Shown here piece after piece: positions 32,422-39,118 of a DNA stretch of 45,601 nt (within the stretch, counting starts at the first letter, position 1; each line of letters opens with the position of its first letter). The position numbers and the translations under genes are program-made. Source of the DNA: Deltaproteobacteria bacterium (GTDB taxonomy: Bacteria > Myxococcota_A > Polyangia > Polyangiales > Ga0077539); the NCBI GenBank assembly GCA_016218725.1, contig JACRDB010000017.1:1-45601 (forward strand). Reading direction: 5' to 3'. The notes under the pieces are model-generated. The model saw nothing but the letters and a program-made list of their open reading frames with translations, had not been told where the DNA came from and ran no database searches.

Positions 32422-32949
32422 GATCACCCGGTCGAGGGCGCCGCGGCGAGCCTTCGACGGGGCGTCCGCCACGCCGGGGCATCGGCCCGGATACCTATCC
32501 GTCACCTCTCGGTCCGGTGCGGACGCACGACCATCACTCGAACGTCCCTGCGGAAGACCTCGGAACCTGCGACGGAGGCACTCCCGGTCGGATCGATACC
32601 TGGGCGGCGGCGCCTCTCCCATCTCTACAACAGCCGCTGCACCGAACATACGAAAATAGAGACAACCTCTGCCAGAATATCGCCTCAACGGGGACGGTCT
32701 GCAGGCCGGCGGCCAGCCCAGTCATCCAAGTTCGGCGCTCGCTCAACCCGAACAGCATCCTCCCGTGATCACAGAAATGATAAGTATTTCAACAGGTTAC
32801 AACAATCGACAGGATGTGTCGATTTCTGTCGGATTTTGCTTGAAAGCCTGTGTGTGTGTGTAGCGTTGGGTTTGCCTTCATCGCGGTTGGTGGGTGAGCA
32901 TGGAGGGTGGCCTGACGGACCACGTCACACCCAGAAGGGGAACAGGCAT
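32401..32949. other. Intergenic region with gene remnant and regulatory-looking sequence
   Basis: 549 bp without a supported gene. On the minus strand, 32404-32475 reads as a C-terminus ending VIKYDPQ-stop, like the VFEYDPQ end of the lipoprotein at 35965, so it may be a decayed paralogue tail. From about 32620 the DNA becomes AT-richer. It contains a perfect 7-bp inverted repeat (32805-32823), a (TG)6 run (32849-32860) and likely the promoter of the genes that follow. Confidence 0.6.
32805..32823. promoter_or_regulatory. Inverted repeat, possible operator
   Basis: ATCGACA, spacer GGATG, TGTCGAT. It lies 127 bp upstream of the first gene of the island and next to TTGCTTGAAA, in an AT-richer patch. 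An operator for a dimeric regulator is plausible but unproven. Confidence 0.35.
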
Positions 32950-33339
32950 ATGGCGCGCAGGGGCAACATCGAAATCTTCAACAAGGTGATCAACAAGAGC
33001 GTCATCTACTACAGCGACCCGCAGTTCAACGACCTGCTGGGGCAGGCGGACACGCTGGTGTTGCAAGCGATCGTGGACGGGACTCCGGGCGGGGAGACGG
33101 TGACGGTGCAGTACCAGACGTCCAACGATGGCGCGCCGATTGATGCGCTCTGGAAGGACGTGTCGGGCTTCGCCTGCTCAGTGGTTCCCACGAGCGCGAC
33201 GGACGTACCCAAGTCGGACATGGACCGCAACGCGTCCACCGACGCGATGGGGGCCTTGGGGCGGGTGAAGGTGACCTGTACGACCAACACCTCGGGTGTG
33301 GCCGTGCGGGTGATCGCGTGCGTCCGCGTGGACGTGTAG
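32950..33339 (+). CDS. Small beta-rich protein, paralogue A
   Basis: 129 aa, ATG 32950 with AAGGGG upstream. No signal peptide or membrane helix. Reads as a beta-sandwich: EIFNKVINKSVIYYSDPQF, ADTLVLQAIVDGTPGGETV, VTVQYQTSND, VPTSATDVPKSDMDRN, GRVKVTCTTNTSGVAVRVIA. About half of the residues match the next gene. I do not recognise the family; such compact repeated beta-proteins can be structural subunits of phage-like or contractile particles, which is inference only. Confidence 0.8.
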   Translation: MARRGNIEIFNKVINKSVIYYSDPQFNDLLGQADTLVLQAIVDGTPGGETVTVQYQTSNDGAPIDALWKDVSGFACSVVPTSATDVPKSDMDRNASTDAMGALGRVKVTCTTNTSGVAVRVIACVRVDV

Positions 33340-33355
33340 GGAGGAGGTCGCCGTC

Positions 33356-33748
33356 GTGCCCCGTAGCTTCAACGAGGTGGTATTCAACAAGGTCATCAAC
33401 ACCGGGGTGACCTACTACAGCGACCCGAGGTTCGACGACATCCTCGGGGGCGCCGATGTGGTGACGCTCCAGGCCATCGTGGATGGGACGCCGGGGGCCA
33501 CGACCGTAACGGCGCAGTATCAGACGGCCAACGAGAGCTCTGCCATCGCCGGGGAGTGGGCCACGGACGCCAATTTCCCCGCCGCCCAGCCGGCCCCGAC
33601 GAGCGCGGCGGACGTACCCAAGTCAGACCTCGCGAGGAACAACCCCGACGCCAAGATGGGCGCCAAGGGACGCGTGGCCGTCTCCTGCTCCGCGCAGGTC
33701 GGGGTGGCTGTACGCGTCATCGCCTGCGGTTGGAGGAAGGGGCGGTGA
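33356..33748 (+). CDS. Small beta-rich protein, paralogue B
   Basis: 130 aa from GTG 33356 with a strong GGAGGAGGT site 8-10 nt upstream, 16 bp after paralogue A. Shared segments with A include VFNKVIN, YYSDPRFDD, LQAIVDGTPG, QYQTAN, TSAADVPKSDLARN, GRVAVSC and VAVRVIACG. Strand order is conserved end to end, so A and B arose by tandem duplication and have diverged. Function unknown. The sequence near its stop also provides the ribosome-binding site for the tiny ORF that follows. Confidence 0.82.
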   Translation: MPRSFNEVVFNKVINTGVTYYSDPRFDDILGGADVVTLQAIVDGTPGATTVTAQYQTANESSAIAGEWATDANFPAAQPAPTSAADVPKSDLARNNPDAKMGAKGRVAVSCSAQVGVAVRVIACGWRKGR

Positions 33749-33750
33749 CC

Positions 33751-33810
33751 ATGGGCGGCGGAGGCATCAGCGCTCGCCGGACGCTACGCGGCGCCGGGAG
33801 GCGTCCGTGA
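33751..33810 (+). CDS. Candidate 19-codon coupled ORF
   Basis: ATG 33751, stop TGA 33808-33810, peptide MGGGGISARRTLRGAGRRP. GGAGG at 33732 lies upstream, and the stop overlaps the GTG start of the next gene as GTGA. It bridges paralogue B (stop at 33748) and the KPYE protein, so it may act mainly as a translational coupler. A real basic peptide product cannot be excluded, but there is no homology evidence. Confidence 0.35.
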   Translation: MGGGGISARRTLRGAGRRP

Positions 33811-35063
33811 GCAAGCCGTACGAGCTCTTCCCAAGCCCGACCTGGATGCCGAACGCGAGCGGCACGGAGGGGGCCAAGGGCCCAGCCGCGTGGCGCGCGG
33901 CTATGGACCTGAACGCCGCCGCGGGCAAGGAGGGGATGCGCGCCCCGCAGGCGGCGCCCTTCGTGGCTGCGGCCACGCCCGCATCGTCGCAGCGCAAGCC
34001 CTACGAGATCTTCCCCTCCGATGCGCCCCAGGCCACGACGCCCCCGTTCGGGAGGGTGAGCGGCGGAGGGTACCCGGAGCGGCCCCTCAGGGGGAAGAAG
34101 CCCTATGAGATCTTCCCGGAGTCGTTCCCGCAGGCTCCGGCCGCAACAACTCCGCCCGCAACGACGGGCACGCAGTACTTCGCAGGGCGGGCGCTCAAGC
34201 CGTATGAGATGATCCCACCAGAGTGGACCTCGGAGCGTCCCCCGTGGGAGACGGGGGGCGGTCTCCAAACACAGCTCCCCGAAAGGGGCGGGTGTGCGGA
34301 GAAGCCCTGCGGGTGTGCGGGGTGCGAGAGAGCCCCATCCACATTCGGTCCCGCGGACTATGCGAGAATTGGCCCCCACACAAGTTCCTATGGAACCATC
34401 CTATGCGGTGATTATCTTCAGTTGTTGGAAAATTTCGATAGAGAAATCCAGCGGCGTTTCGACACCTTTGGTCCCCGTGGCCGAGAGTTGCAGCGACTTC
34501 GGGAAGTCGCCCGGCGGGTTTGCCGAGCCCAATCTCGAGAGTCCCTCTGCGGGTTTTTCGCGATTCTCCAGACCATGACTGGAGATGTCAATCGCAACCG
34601 AGATCTTTACAACGCCATCATCAGTCTCGGACTCGCATGTGGTCAGAGTGAGAATGTGGTAAGCACCGCAACGATTCGCGCTAATGGATGCACCTTGATG
34701 AACGCGATGGTTTCGCGCATTCAGCGGCAGATCATTGACGAATCTGGCGTGTCACCCATCTATGACTACGACACCCACATTGAACCCCTTGTTCAACAGA
34801 GAGATCGAGTTGCTGAAGCATACAACCTATGCCAGGCGCAACGACCGGTGGAGACCTCTGGATGGTTTGCATATGGTGTTTGTGTGGCCGCGTGTCTGAC
34901 AGCCGCCGGTGTGTCATATGTGTTGTGCACGAGAAGCTGCGACATGAGGTACCCGCCGGGTTCGTGGCGAGATGGCTGTTACCGAGAGTATTGTGATCCG
35001 ATTCTCGACAATGCTCCAGCCCAATGTGCGAGCTATTGCAGCCCATACTTGTCATCTCGATAG
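33807..35063 (+). CDS. KPYE-motif repeat protein with Cys-rich C-terminal domain
   Basis: 418 aa from GTG 33807. N-terminal half (1-175): GC-rich, disordered, with four copies of a short motif, KPYELFP (3-9), KPYEIFP (64-70), KPYEIFP (98-104) and KPYEMIP (131-137), separated by 27-54 residues. A CAEKPCGCAGC cluster (163-173) ends it. At about nt 34330 the composition switches to AT-rich. The C-terminal half (176-418) is helical with many Cys (C200, C239, C248, C278, C295 and others), one membrane helix (about 353-374) and a Cys-rich tail (SCDM...CYREYCDP...CASYCSPY). No known family recognised. The abrupt switch resembles a fixed targeting module joined to an exchangeable domain, as in polymorphic toxins. 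No catalytic motif is identified. Confidence 0.8.
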   Translation: MSKPYELFPSPTWMPNASGTEGAKGPAAWRAAMDLNAAAGKEGMRAPQAAPFVAAATPASSQRKPYEIFPSDAPQATTPPFGRVSGGGYPERPLRGKKPYEIFPESFPQAPAATTPPATTGTQYFAGRALKPYEMIPPEWTSERPPWETGGGLQTQLPERGGCAEKPCGCAGCERAPSTFGPADYARIGPHTSSYGTILCGDYLQLLENFDREIQRRFDTFGPRGRELQRLREVARRVCRAQSRESLCGFFAILQTMTGDVNRNRDLYNAIISLGLACGQSENVVSTATIRANGCTLMNAMVSRIQRQIIDESGVSPIYDYDTHIEPLVQQRDRVAEAYNLCQAQRPVETSGWFAYGVCVAACLTAAGVSYVLCTRSCDMRYPPGSWRDGCYREYCDPILDNAPAQCASYCSPYLSSR

Positions 35064-35112
35064 ATTCTATACCAATGACTTTAGATAGTGCACCATCAAT
35101 CAGGATGCCATC

Positions 35113-35874
35113 ATGAAAGGGAGGATGAATCTGCTGCTCACTCCTTTTCTAACGAACACTCCTCAACAGAGACAATTTGAATGGCTGTTAGGGCACTTTG
35201 CACTCCCTTACAAGCGTATGCGATGGACCTGGTGGAATCATGGTGTGATTGAACTTGTGATCAAGCTTCGCATGTTTCGGTTTCGATTCATGCTGAGTGA
35301 TGCGATTCTGCTGCTGAATCATCAAGTCTTCAATGATCCACTCGCTGCCGCGGAATTTCTTACTAGAACCTGCGAACCATCTCTTGTGCCTGCATTGTAT
35401 AGGGACGAGATTGAAAACTGGGCTCGCCGTGGCAAGGAGTTCACTACTGCCTTCCGGGCGTTGCGCCAGGAACAGGAGTCCCTGGCATTGGAAACCAAGC
35501 TGCGGTTCCATTATCTTGAAACTCCCCCACCGACCGAGATGTCCTTATTGCGCCGAGTGGCTCCTCGTCTTCTTTCCTGGTGGCGACGACGATTCAGGCT
35601 GCCCCCTACCGAAGTGAAGAACCACGAGCAACTGCTCCATAATTTCTGCCTTGACGTTCGCGAGACACTTTCTAGACAAGGTGACTACCTTCTTGGCAGC
35701 TTCTCCTTTGCTGATGTCGCGGTCGCTACAAGTCTTCACAACCTGTTAAATACTGCACCAGAGGCGTCCCGATTCCAATCTGAGATGGGAGAATTGTTGA
35801 ACTCGCAATTCTCGGACCTTCTCTCATGGTGCATCGCTATCTGCCAACATGATGTACGGTCTGTCGCGAAGTAG
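35113..35874 (+). CDS. AT-rich GST-like protein
   Basis: 253 aa, 49 bp after the KPYE protein on the same strand. The N-terminus has QRQFEWLLGHFALPYKRMRW, comparable to the start of glutathione S-transferases (x-V-x-WLLx-x-LxLPYE). The C-terminus has QGDYLLGSFSFADVAVATSLHNL, the GST C-domain N-capping box (S/T-x-x-D). In between is long and helical, with basic RLLSWWRRRFRLPP. No clear catalytic Ser/Tyr/Cys. Codon use is AT-rich, like the end of the preceding gene, so both were probably acquired together. An immunity or accessory role to the upstream protein is inferred from position only. Confidence 0.75.
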   Translation: MKGRMNLLLTPFLTNTPQQRQFEWLLGHFALPYKRMRWTWWNHGVIELVIKLRMFRFRFMLSDAILLLNHQVFNDPLAAAEFLTRTCEPSLVPALYRDEIENWARRGKEFTTAFRALRQEQESLALETKLRFHYLETPPPTEMSLLRRVAPRLLSWWRRRFRLPPTEVKNHEQLLHNFCLDVRETLSRQGDYLLGSFSFADVAVATSLHNLLNTAPEASRFQSEMGELLNSQFSDLLSWCIAICQHDVRSVAK

Positions 35875-35885
35875 GATGACCGACG

Positions 35886-35960
35886 GGCTGCCTGCACCTC
35901 TGCGCCCCCGACGAGCGCGCGCCTCGGGCGTACCTGGCCGTGTGGCGGAGGGTGCGGTGA
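35886..35960 (+). pseudogene. Shrunken copy of the methyltransferase 3' end
   Basis: Reads GCLHLCAPDERAPRAYLAVW then RRVR-stop. The first residues match RGCLHLLC (401-408) and the rest matches the C-terminus PDERAPRAYLALWRRAR (472-488) of the fusion protein at 30934. About 60 intervening residues are missing. No start codon or upstream gene belongs to it, so it is a remnant of a duplicated or replaced gene. Confidence 0.88.
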
Positions 35961-35982
35961 GGGCTTACTGCGGGTCGTACTC
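35907..35982. repeat. Right copy of the 75-bp imperfect direct repeat
   Basis: Counterpart of 32347-32421. It ends inside the 3' part of the minus-strand lipoprotein gene (35965), including the bases encoding its EYDPQ-stop end. The repeat therefore spans the junction between the methyltransferase and lipoprotein gene ends in both copies. Confidence 0.92.
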
Positions 35983-36582
35983 GAAGACGCCCCGGACCAC
36001 CTGCGGGGGCTGCGTGGCGGCGTTCCAGGTGGCGGTGAACTCGACCCTCACGGCGTCCGGGGTGGAGCCCGGGAGGACGCGCATGTCCACGCGGTCCGCG
36101 GAGCGATCGAAGGTGTAGTTGTTCCTCCGGGGGCCGGAGCACCCGAGGACGTTCACCCCGAGGGCGCCGGGCGCCGTGGGGCTGCCGCGCGTAAAGGTGA
36201 GCGTAGCGCCGGGCTGGAGCGACGGGTGCGAGAGCCCACCGGTGAGGGTCATGCGGGTCATCACCCACCAGCGCTGGGACTCGTTGACGGCGTCGAGCTG
36301 CACCTGGGCGATGGGGCGCGTGCCGCTCCCGGGGGCCACGCGGAGCTCCACGTCCTCGCTGGCGAAGGCACGAATGTTCCCGAGGTCCCCGCGGAGGCTC
36401 TCGGCCCCGGAGACCAGCGCCTGCGGGTCCCAGAGCCCCGTCGGGCGCGCGGTGCGGGCGGAGGCCCTGGGGGCCTCGTCCCGGTCCCGGTCCTGGTCCG
36501 GGGGCGGCAGGTAGCACCCCCCGTAGGCGAACGCCCCAGCTACCAGCGGGAGAGCACGACACAGCATGCGCAGAGCCTTCAT
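35965..36582 (-). CDS. Lipoprotein of unknown function
   Basis: 205 aa from ATG 36582 (GAGGTG immediately upstream; GTG 36588 is an alternative). Signal peptide with lipobox YGGC, then a DQDRDRDEAPRAS linker. The folded part has strands such as DVELRVAPGSGTRPIAQVQL, WWVMTRMTLTGGL and FTATWNAATQPPQVVRGV, beta-sandwich-like, with one internal Cys. Ends in YDPQ; the last codons lie in the right direct repeat. Convergent with the accessory island. Confidence 0.8.
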   Translation of the reverse strand: MKALRMLCRALPLVAGAFAYGGCYLPPPDQDRDRDEAPRASARTARPTGLWDPQALVSGAESLRGDLGNIRAFASEDVELRVAPGSGTRPIAQVQLDAVNESQRWWVMTRMTLTGGLSHPSLQPGATLTFTRGSPTAPGALGVNVLGCSGPRRNNYTFDRSADRVDMRVLPGSTPDAVRVEFTATWNAATQPPQVVRGVFEYDPQ

Positions 36583-36628
36583 GGTCACCTCGTGGGTGGC
36601 CAGCGTAGCACTTCCCGCGCCACCCGCC

Positions 36629-38260
36629 CTACCGCACGGGGGAGGCCTTGAGCGTGGCCTTGCCTTCCTTCTCGTAGACCGTGAAGCGCACGCCCTTGCA
36701 CTGGGTGCGGCTCACGAGCGCGTCCTTGTGGCGCTGGAGCGTCACGCTGAACTTCTCGAAGGTGAGGTTCTCCACGGGCTCGTTGCAGCGCCTGCGGGTC
36801 TCCAGGAAGCTCTCGTACACCTCTCGCCAGTGGGTGCCCTCGTCGGGTGCGGCACCGTCCGGAGGGGCGGTGCCCCGCGAGGGCTCCACCGTGGACCTCG
36901 GGGCGGGAGGCGGGACCGGCACCGGCGGAGGCGCCCTTTGCGGTACACCAGGTGGTACGCCCGGCGCAGGAGGAGGTGCCACCGCGAGCGGCCCGGGCGG
37001 CACCGACGCCACGGGAGACGTCCCCGCCGGCACCTGCGACGCCAGCATGGACCCGAGCTCGCCCATGGAGCGCCGACGCTCGGCGTTGCGGTCGAGCTCG
37101 CGCTTGACCACCTCGTCGATGCCCTCGTTGGCCAGCACCGCGAGCTCCCGGGCGAAGCCCTCCAGGGTGAGGGGGTCGAGGCGGTCCGTGCCGGGCTTTG
37201 CCAGCCCGGCGAAGGCGTCGTGGAGCTGCCTGCGCTTGGTGTCGTGCTCGCGCCAGAGGAACACCCACCCCAGGGCCGTGGCGAAGAACAGCACGGCCCC
37301 CACGAGCCCGAAGGGGATCCGCGAGGTGTCCTCCCGCGACGGGTGCAGGAGCACCGAGAGGGGCAAGACCGGCAGGGGCCTGGCCACGCCGAAGCCCGCG
37401 CCTCCAGCGCCGGCCATCCCCGGCAGGGCGCTGAACACCGCCACGCCGACCTGGGAGCCCACCGGGAGGGCCACGGTGTAGCCCCGCTCGCGCCAGTCGG
37501 CCCGCTCGCCCACGCGGCGGAAGGGCTCGGCCAGCACCTCCGGCGGCGGGGCCGCGCGCTGCGAGCCCTCCGGCGGAGACACGTACGAGGCCACCATCCC
37601 GCTCGGGCCAAAGACCGCCAGGGAGGTGCCCGGCACCGCCTGGGCCAGCGTCTGCACGAAGCGGGCGTTGAGCTCCATGCCGTGCACCACGGCGCCGACG
37701 TAGTACGTCCCCTGGGCGATCACCGGCCGGGCCCCCACCCGGAAGAGCCTCCCGGAGAGCTCCCACAGGTCGTCCCGGACGTAGCCCCGCAGGGCGGCGC
37801 TCACCACCGGCAGGCCCCCGAGGTTGGTGCCCACCTCCGCGGGCGCCCCGAGGGTGCCCACCACCACCCCGCGAGGGTCCACCGCCAGGAGGAACTCCCC
37901 CTGGAGCGGCCCGAGCTCGCGGTTGAGCTCCTGCACCCGCGTGGACAGCGCCGTCCCGATGGTGGCCGCGGTGTCGCAGGTGCCGCGCTCCACGCACGGG
38001 GCGTTGTTCTCCGTCCGCCGCGCGGCGGCGGTCATCAGGGTCACGAGCTGCGCGTTCTGCGCCAGCGGCGCCAGGTCATCGAGCCGCGAGCGGGCCTCCC
38101 GCCGGAGGAACTCGTCCAACAACCGACGGTCCCCCTGGAGCAGGGTCTCAGCGTCCTGGGCGCGGTCTCGCTCGTAGACCCCTCGCACCAGCGCCACCGC
38201 CGAGAGCGACAGCGCCACCGCCACCGCCAGGAGCAAGAACCAGAAGCGTGTCAGAAGCAT
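36629..38260 (-). CDS. Membrane sensor-like protein, MXAN_5187-type C-terminus
   Basis: 543 aa. Two membrane helices (about 5-27 and 325-348, IPFGLVGAVLFFATALGWVF) frame a periplasmic region of about 300 residues that looks like a double Cache sensor (LLAVDPRGVVVGTLGAPAE, YVRDDLWELSG, GTYYVGAVVHGMELNARFV, SLAVFGPSGMVASYV). The cytosolic side has a coiled region, a long Pro-rich linker, and a C-terminal domain (YESFLETRRRCNEPVENLTF; CKGVRFTVYEKEGKATLKA) that I associate with the myxobacterial MXAN_5187 family. No kinase, GGDEF or methyl-accepting domain, so signalling output is unknown. 18 bp downstream of the cupredoxin-like gene, likely one operon. Confidence 0.83.
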   Translation of the reverse strand: MLLTRFWFLLLAVAVALSLSAVALVRGVYERDRAQDAETLLQGDRRLLDEFLRREARSRLDDLAPLAQNAQLVTLMTAAARRTENNAPCVERGTCDTAATIGTALSTRVQELNRELGPLQGEFLLAVDPRGVVVGTLGAPAEVGTNLGGLPVVSAALRGYVRDDLWELSGRLFRVGARPVIAQGTYYVGAVVHGMELNARFVQTLAQAVPGTSLAVFGPSGMVASYVSPPEGSQRAAPPPEVLAEPFRRVGERADWRERGYTVALPVGSQVGVAVFSALPGMAGAGGAGFGVARPLPVLPLSVLLHPSREDTSRIPFGLVGAVLFFATALGWVFLWREHDTKRRQLHDAFAGLAKPGTDRLDPLTLEGFARELAVLANEGIDEVVKRELDRNAERRRSMGELGSMLASQVPAGTSPVASVPPGPLAVAPPPAPGVPPGVPQRAPPPVPVPPPAPRSTVEPSRGTAPPDGAAPDEGTHWREVYESFLETRRRCNEPVENLTFEKFSVTLQRHKDALVSRTQCKGVRFTVYEKEGKATLKASPVR

Positions 38261-38278
38261 CGCGGAAACCCTCCGACC

Positions 38279-39061
38279 TCAGCGGCGCCCCGCCGGAGGG
38301 GGTGTAGGTGAAGGTGCGCTCCCAGGGGCCGTCGCGGCCGGCGCGGCCCCGCCTGGGGGCGTCGCTGCGGGTGCGGGGAGGGAGAGGGTGACGGTGGGCT
38401 CGCGGCCCGGGAGGTGGAGCGTGGCGGAGGCGCGCTCGGCGCCCTCGAAGTACGCCCGGACGGTGAAGTCCCCGTCGCCCAGGTCCGGCAGGACGAAGCT
38501 CCCATCGGTGCGGGGGGACACGGCGCGGCCCTGCTGGGCGCTGGCCACCACCCAGCACCGGAAGCTCGGCTGGCGCTCGTCCCGGAGCTCGAAGACCCCC
38601 GCGGCGGGGAAGGTGAGCTGTCGGGTGGTGTGGGCGGCGGTGAGCTCCATGGGGAGCACCGGGGTGTTCTGCCCCGGCGCCACGGCGTAGAGGGCGTGGG
38701 CGACGATGTCGTCGTTGGACACTTCGAGCACGGTGCCGGGGTTGACCACCACGGTACCCGGGCGGCAGCGGCCGCCCTCGATGCGCACGCGGGCGTGCTG
38801 GGTGCCGTCGGTGATGCCCGGGCCGGTGACCACCACGCCGACGTCGAACTCCACGCTGGCCCTGGGCGCCAGGATGGTCGCCACGCCGTTGGCCGTCTCC
38901 CAGAAGGACCCGCGGTGCCGCGGCGGGAGCGGGCGCTCCGAGCCAATGAGGCCCTGGGTGTTGGCGAGGGTGCCCCGCACGTCCGTGGCGAGGCCCCGGG
39001 GCACGACCGCGAGGAGCGCCGCGCCCGCGAGCGCGGCGACCAGGAGCTGGCGAGCTTTCAC
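38279..39061 (-). CDS. Periplasmic cupredoxin-like protein
   Basis: 260 aa with a Sec signal peptide (1-25, RGLATDV). The central domain (about 85-190) has the plastocyanin-like pattern GTVLEVSNDDIVAHALYAVA with one His, then PSFRCWVVAS with Cys; a second His and Met ligand are not obvious, so copper binding is uncertain. A carboxypeptidase-regulatory-like beta domain (TDGSFVLPDLGDGDFTVRAY) follows, then a Pro/Ala tail. Precedes the sensor-like gene by 18 bp on the same strand, suggesting shared expression. Confidence 0.78.
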   Translation of the reverse strand: MKARQLLVAALAGAALLAVVPRGLATDVRGTLANTQGLIGSERPLPPRHRGSFWETANGVATILAPRASVEFDVGVVVTGPGITDGTQHARVRIEGGRCRPGTVVVNPGTVLEVSNDDIVAHALYAVAPGQNTPVLPMELTAAHTTRQLTFPAAGVFELRDERQPSFRCWVVASAQQGRAVSPRTDGSFVLPDLGDGDFTVRAYFEGAERASATLHLPGREPTVTLSLPAPAATPPGGAAPAATAPGSAPSPTPPPAGRR

Positions 39062-39118
39062 CCCGCTGGAGATACCAGAAAGCGCCCCCGGAGGGAAAAG
39101 GGAGCGCTCAAACAGTGG

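Larger units (their letters stand above)
32422..35906. mobile_element. Putative accessory insertion between direct repeats
   Basis: About 3.5 kb bounded by the repeats at 32347 and 35907. Base composition differs from the flanks, most strongly at 34330-35874 where codons become AT-rich. It carries two paralogous ~130-aa genes, a 19-codon ORF, the KPYE-motif protein and a GST-like gene. No integrase, transposase or terminal inverted repeat is visible, so the mechanism (homologous duplication followed by insertion, or tandem duplication with replacement) is unknown. Confidence 0.6.

Noticed and set aside
32404..32688. tRNA or small gene suggested by an SSDGRAS-like translation
   Set aside because: No cloverleaf can be drawn. 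Only the last part (VIKYDPQ) resembles a real C-terminus, so I list it as a remnant.
33751..35063. RiPP precursor peptide for the nearby HFCD enzyme
   Set aside because: Neither the 19-aa ORF nor the KPYE protein ends in Cys or shows a leader/core layout, so a RiPP cluster is not supported.
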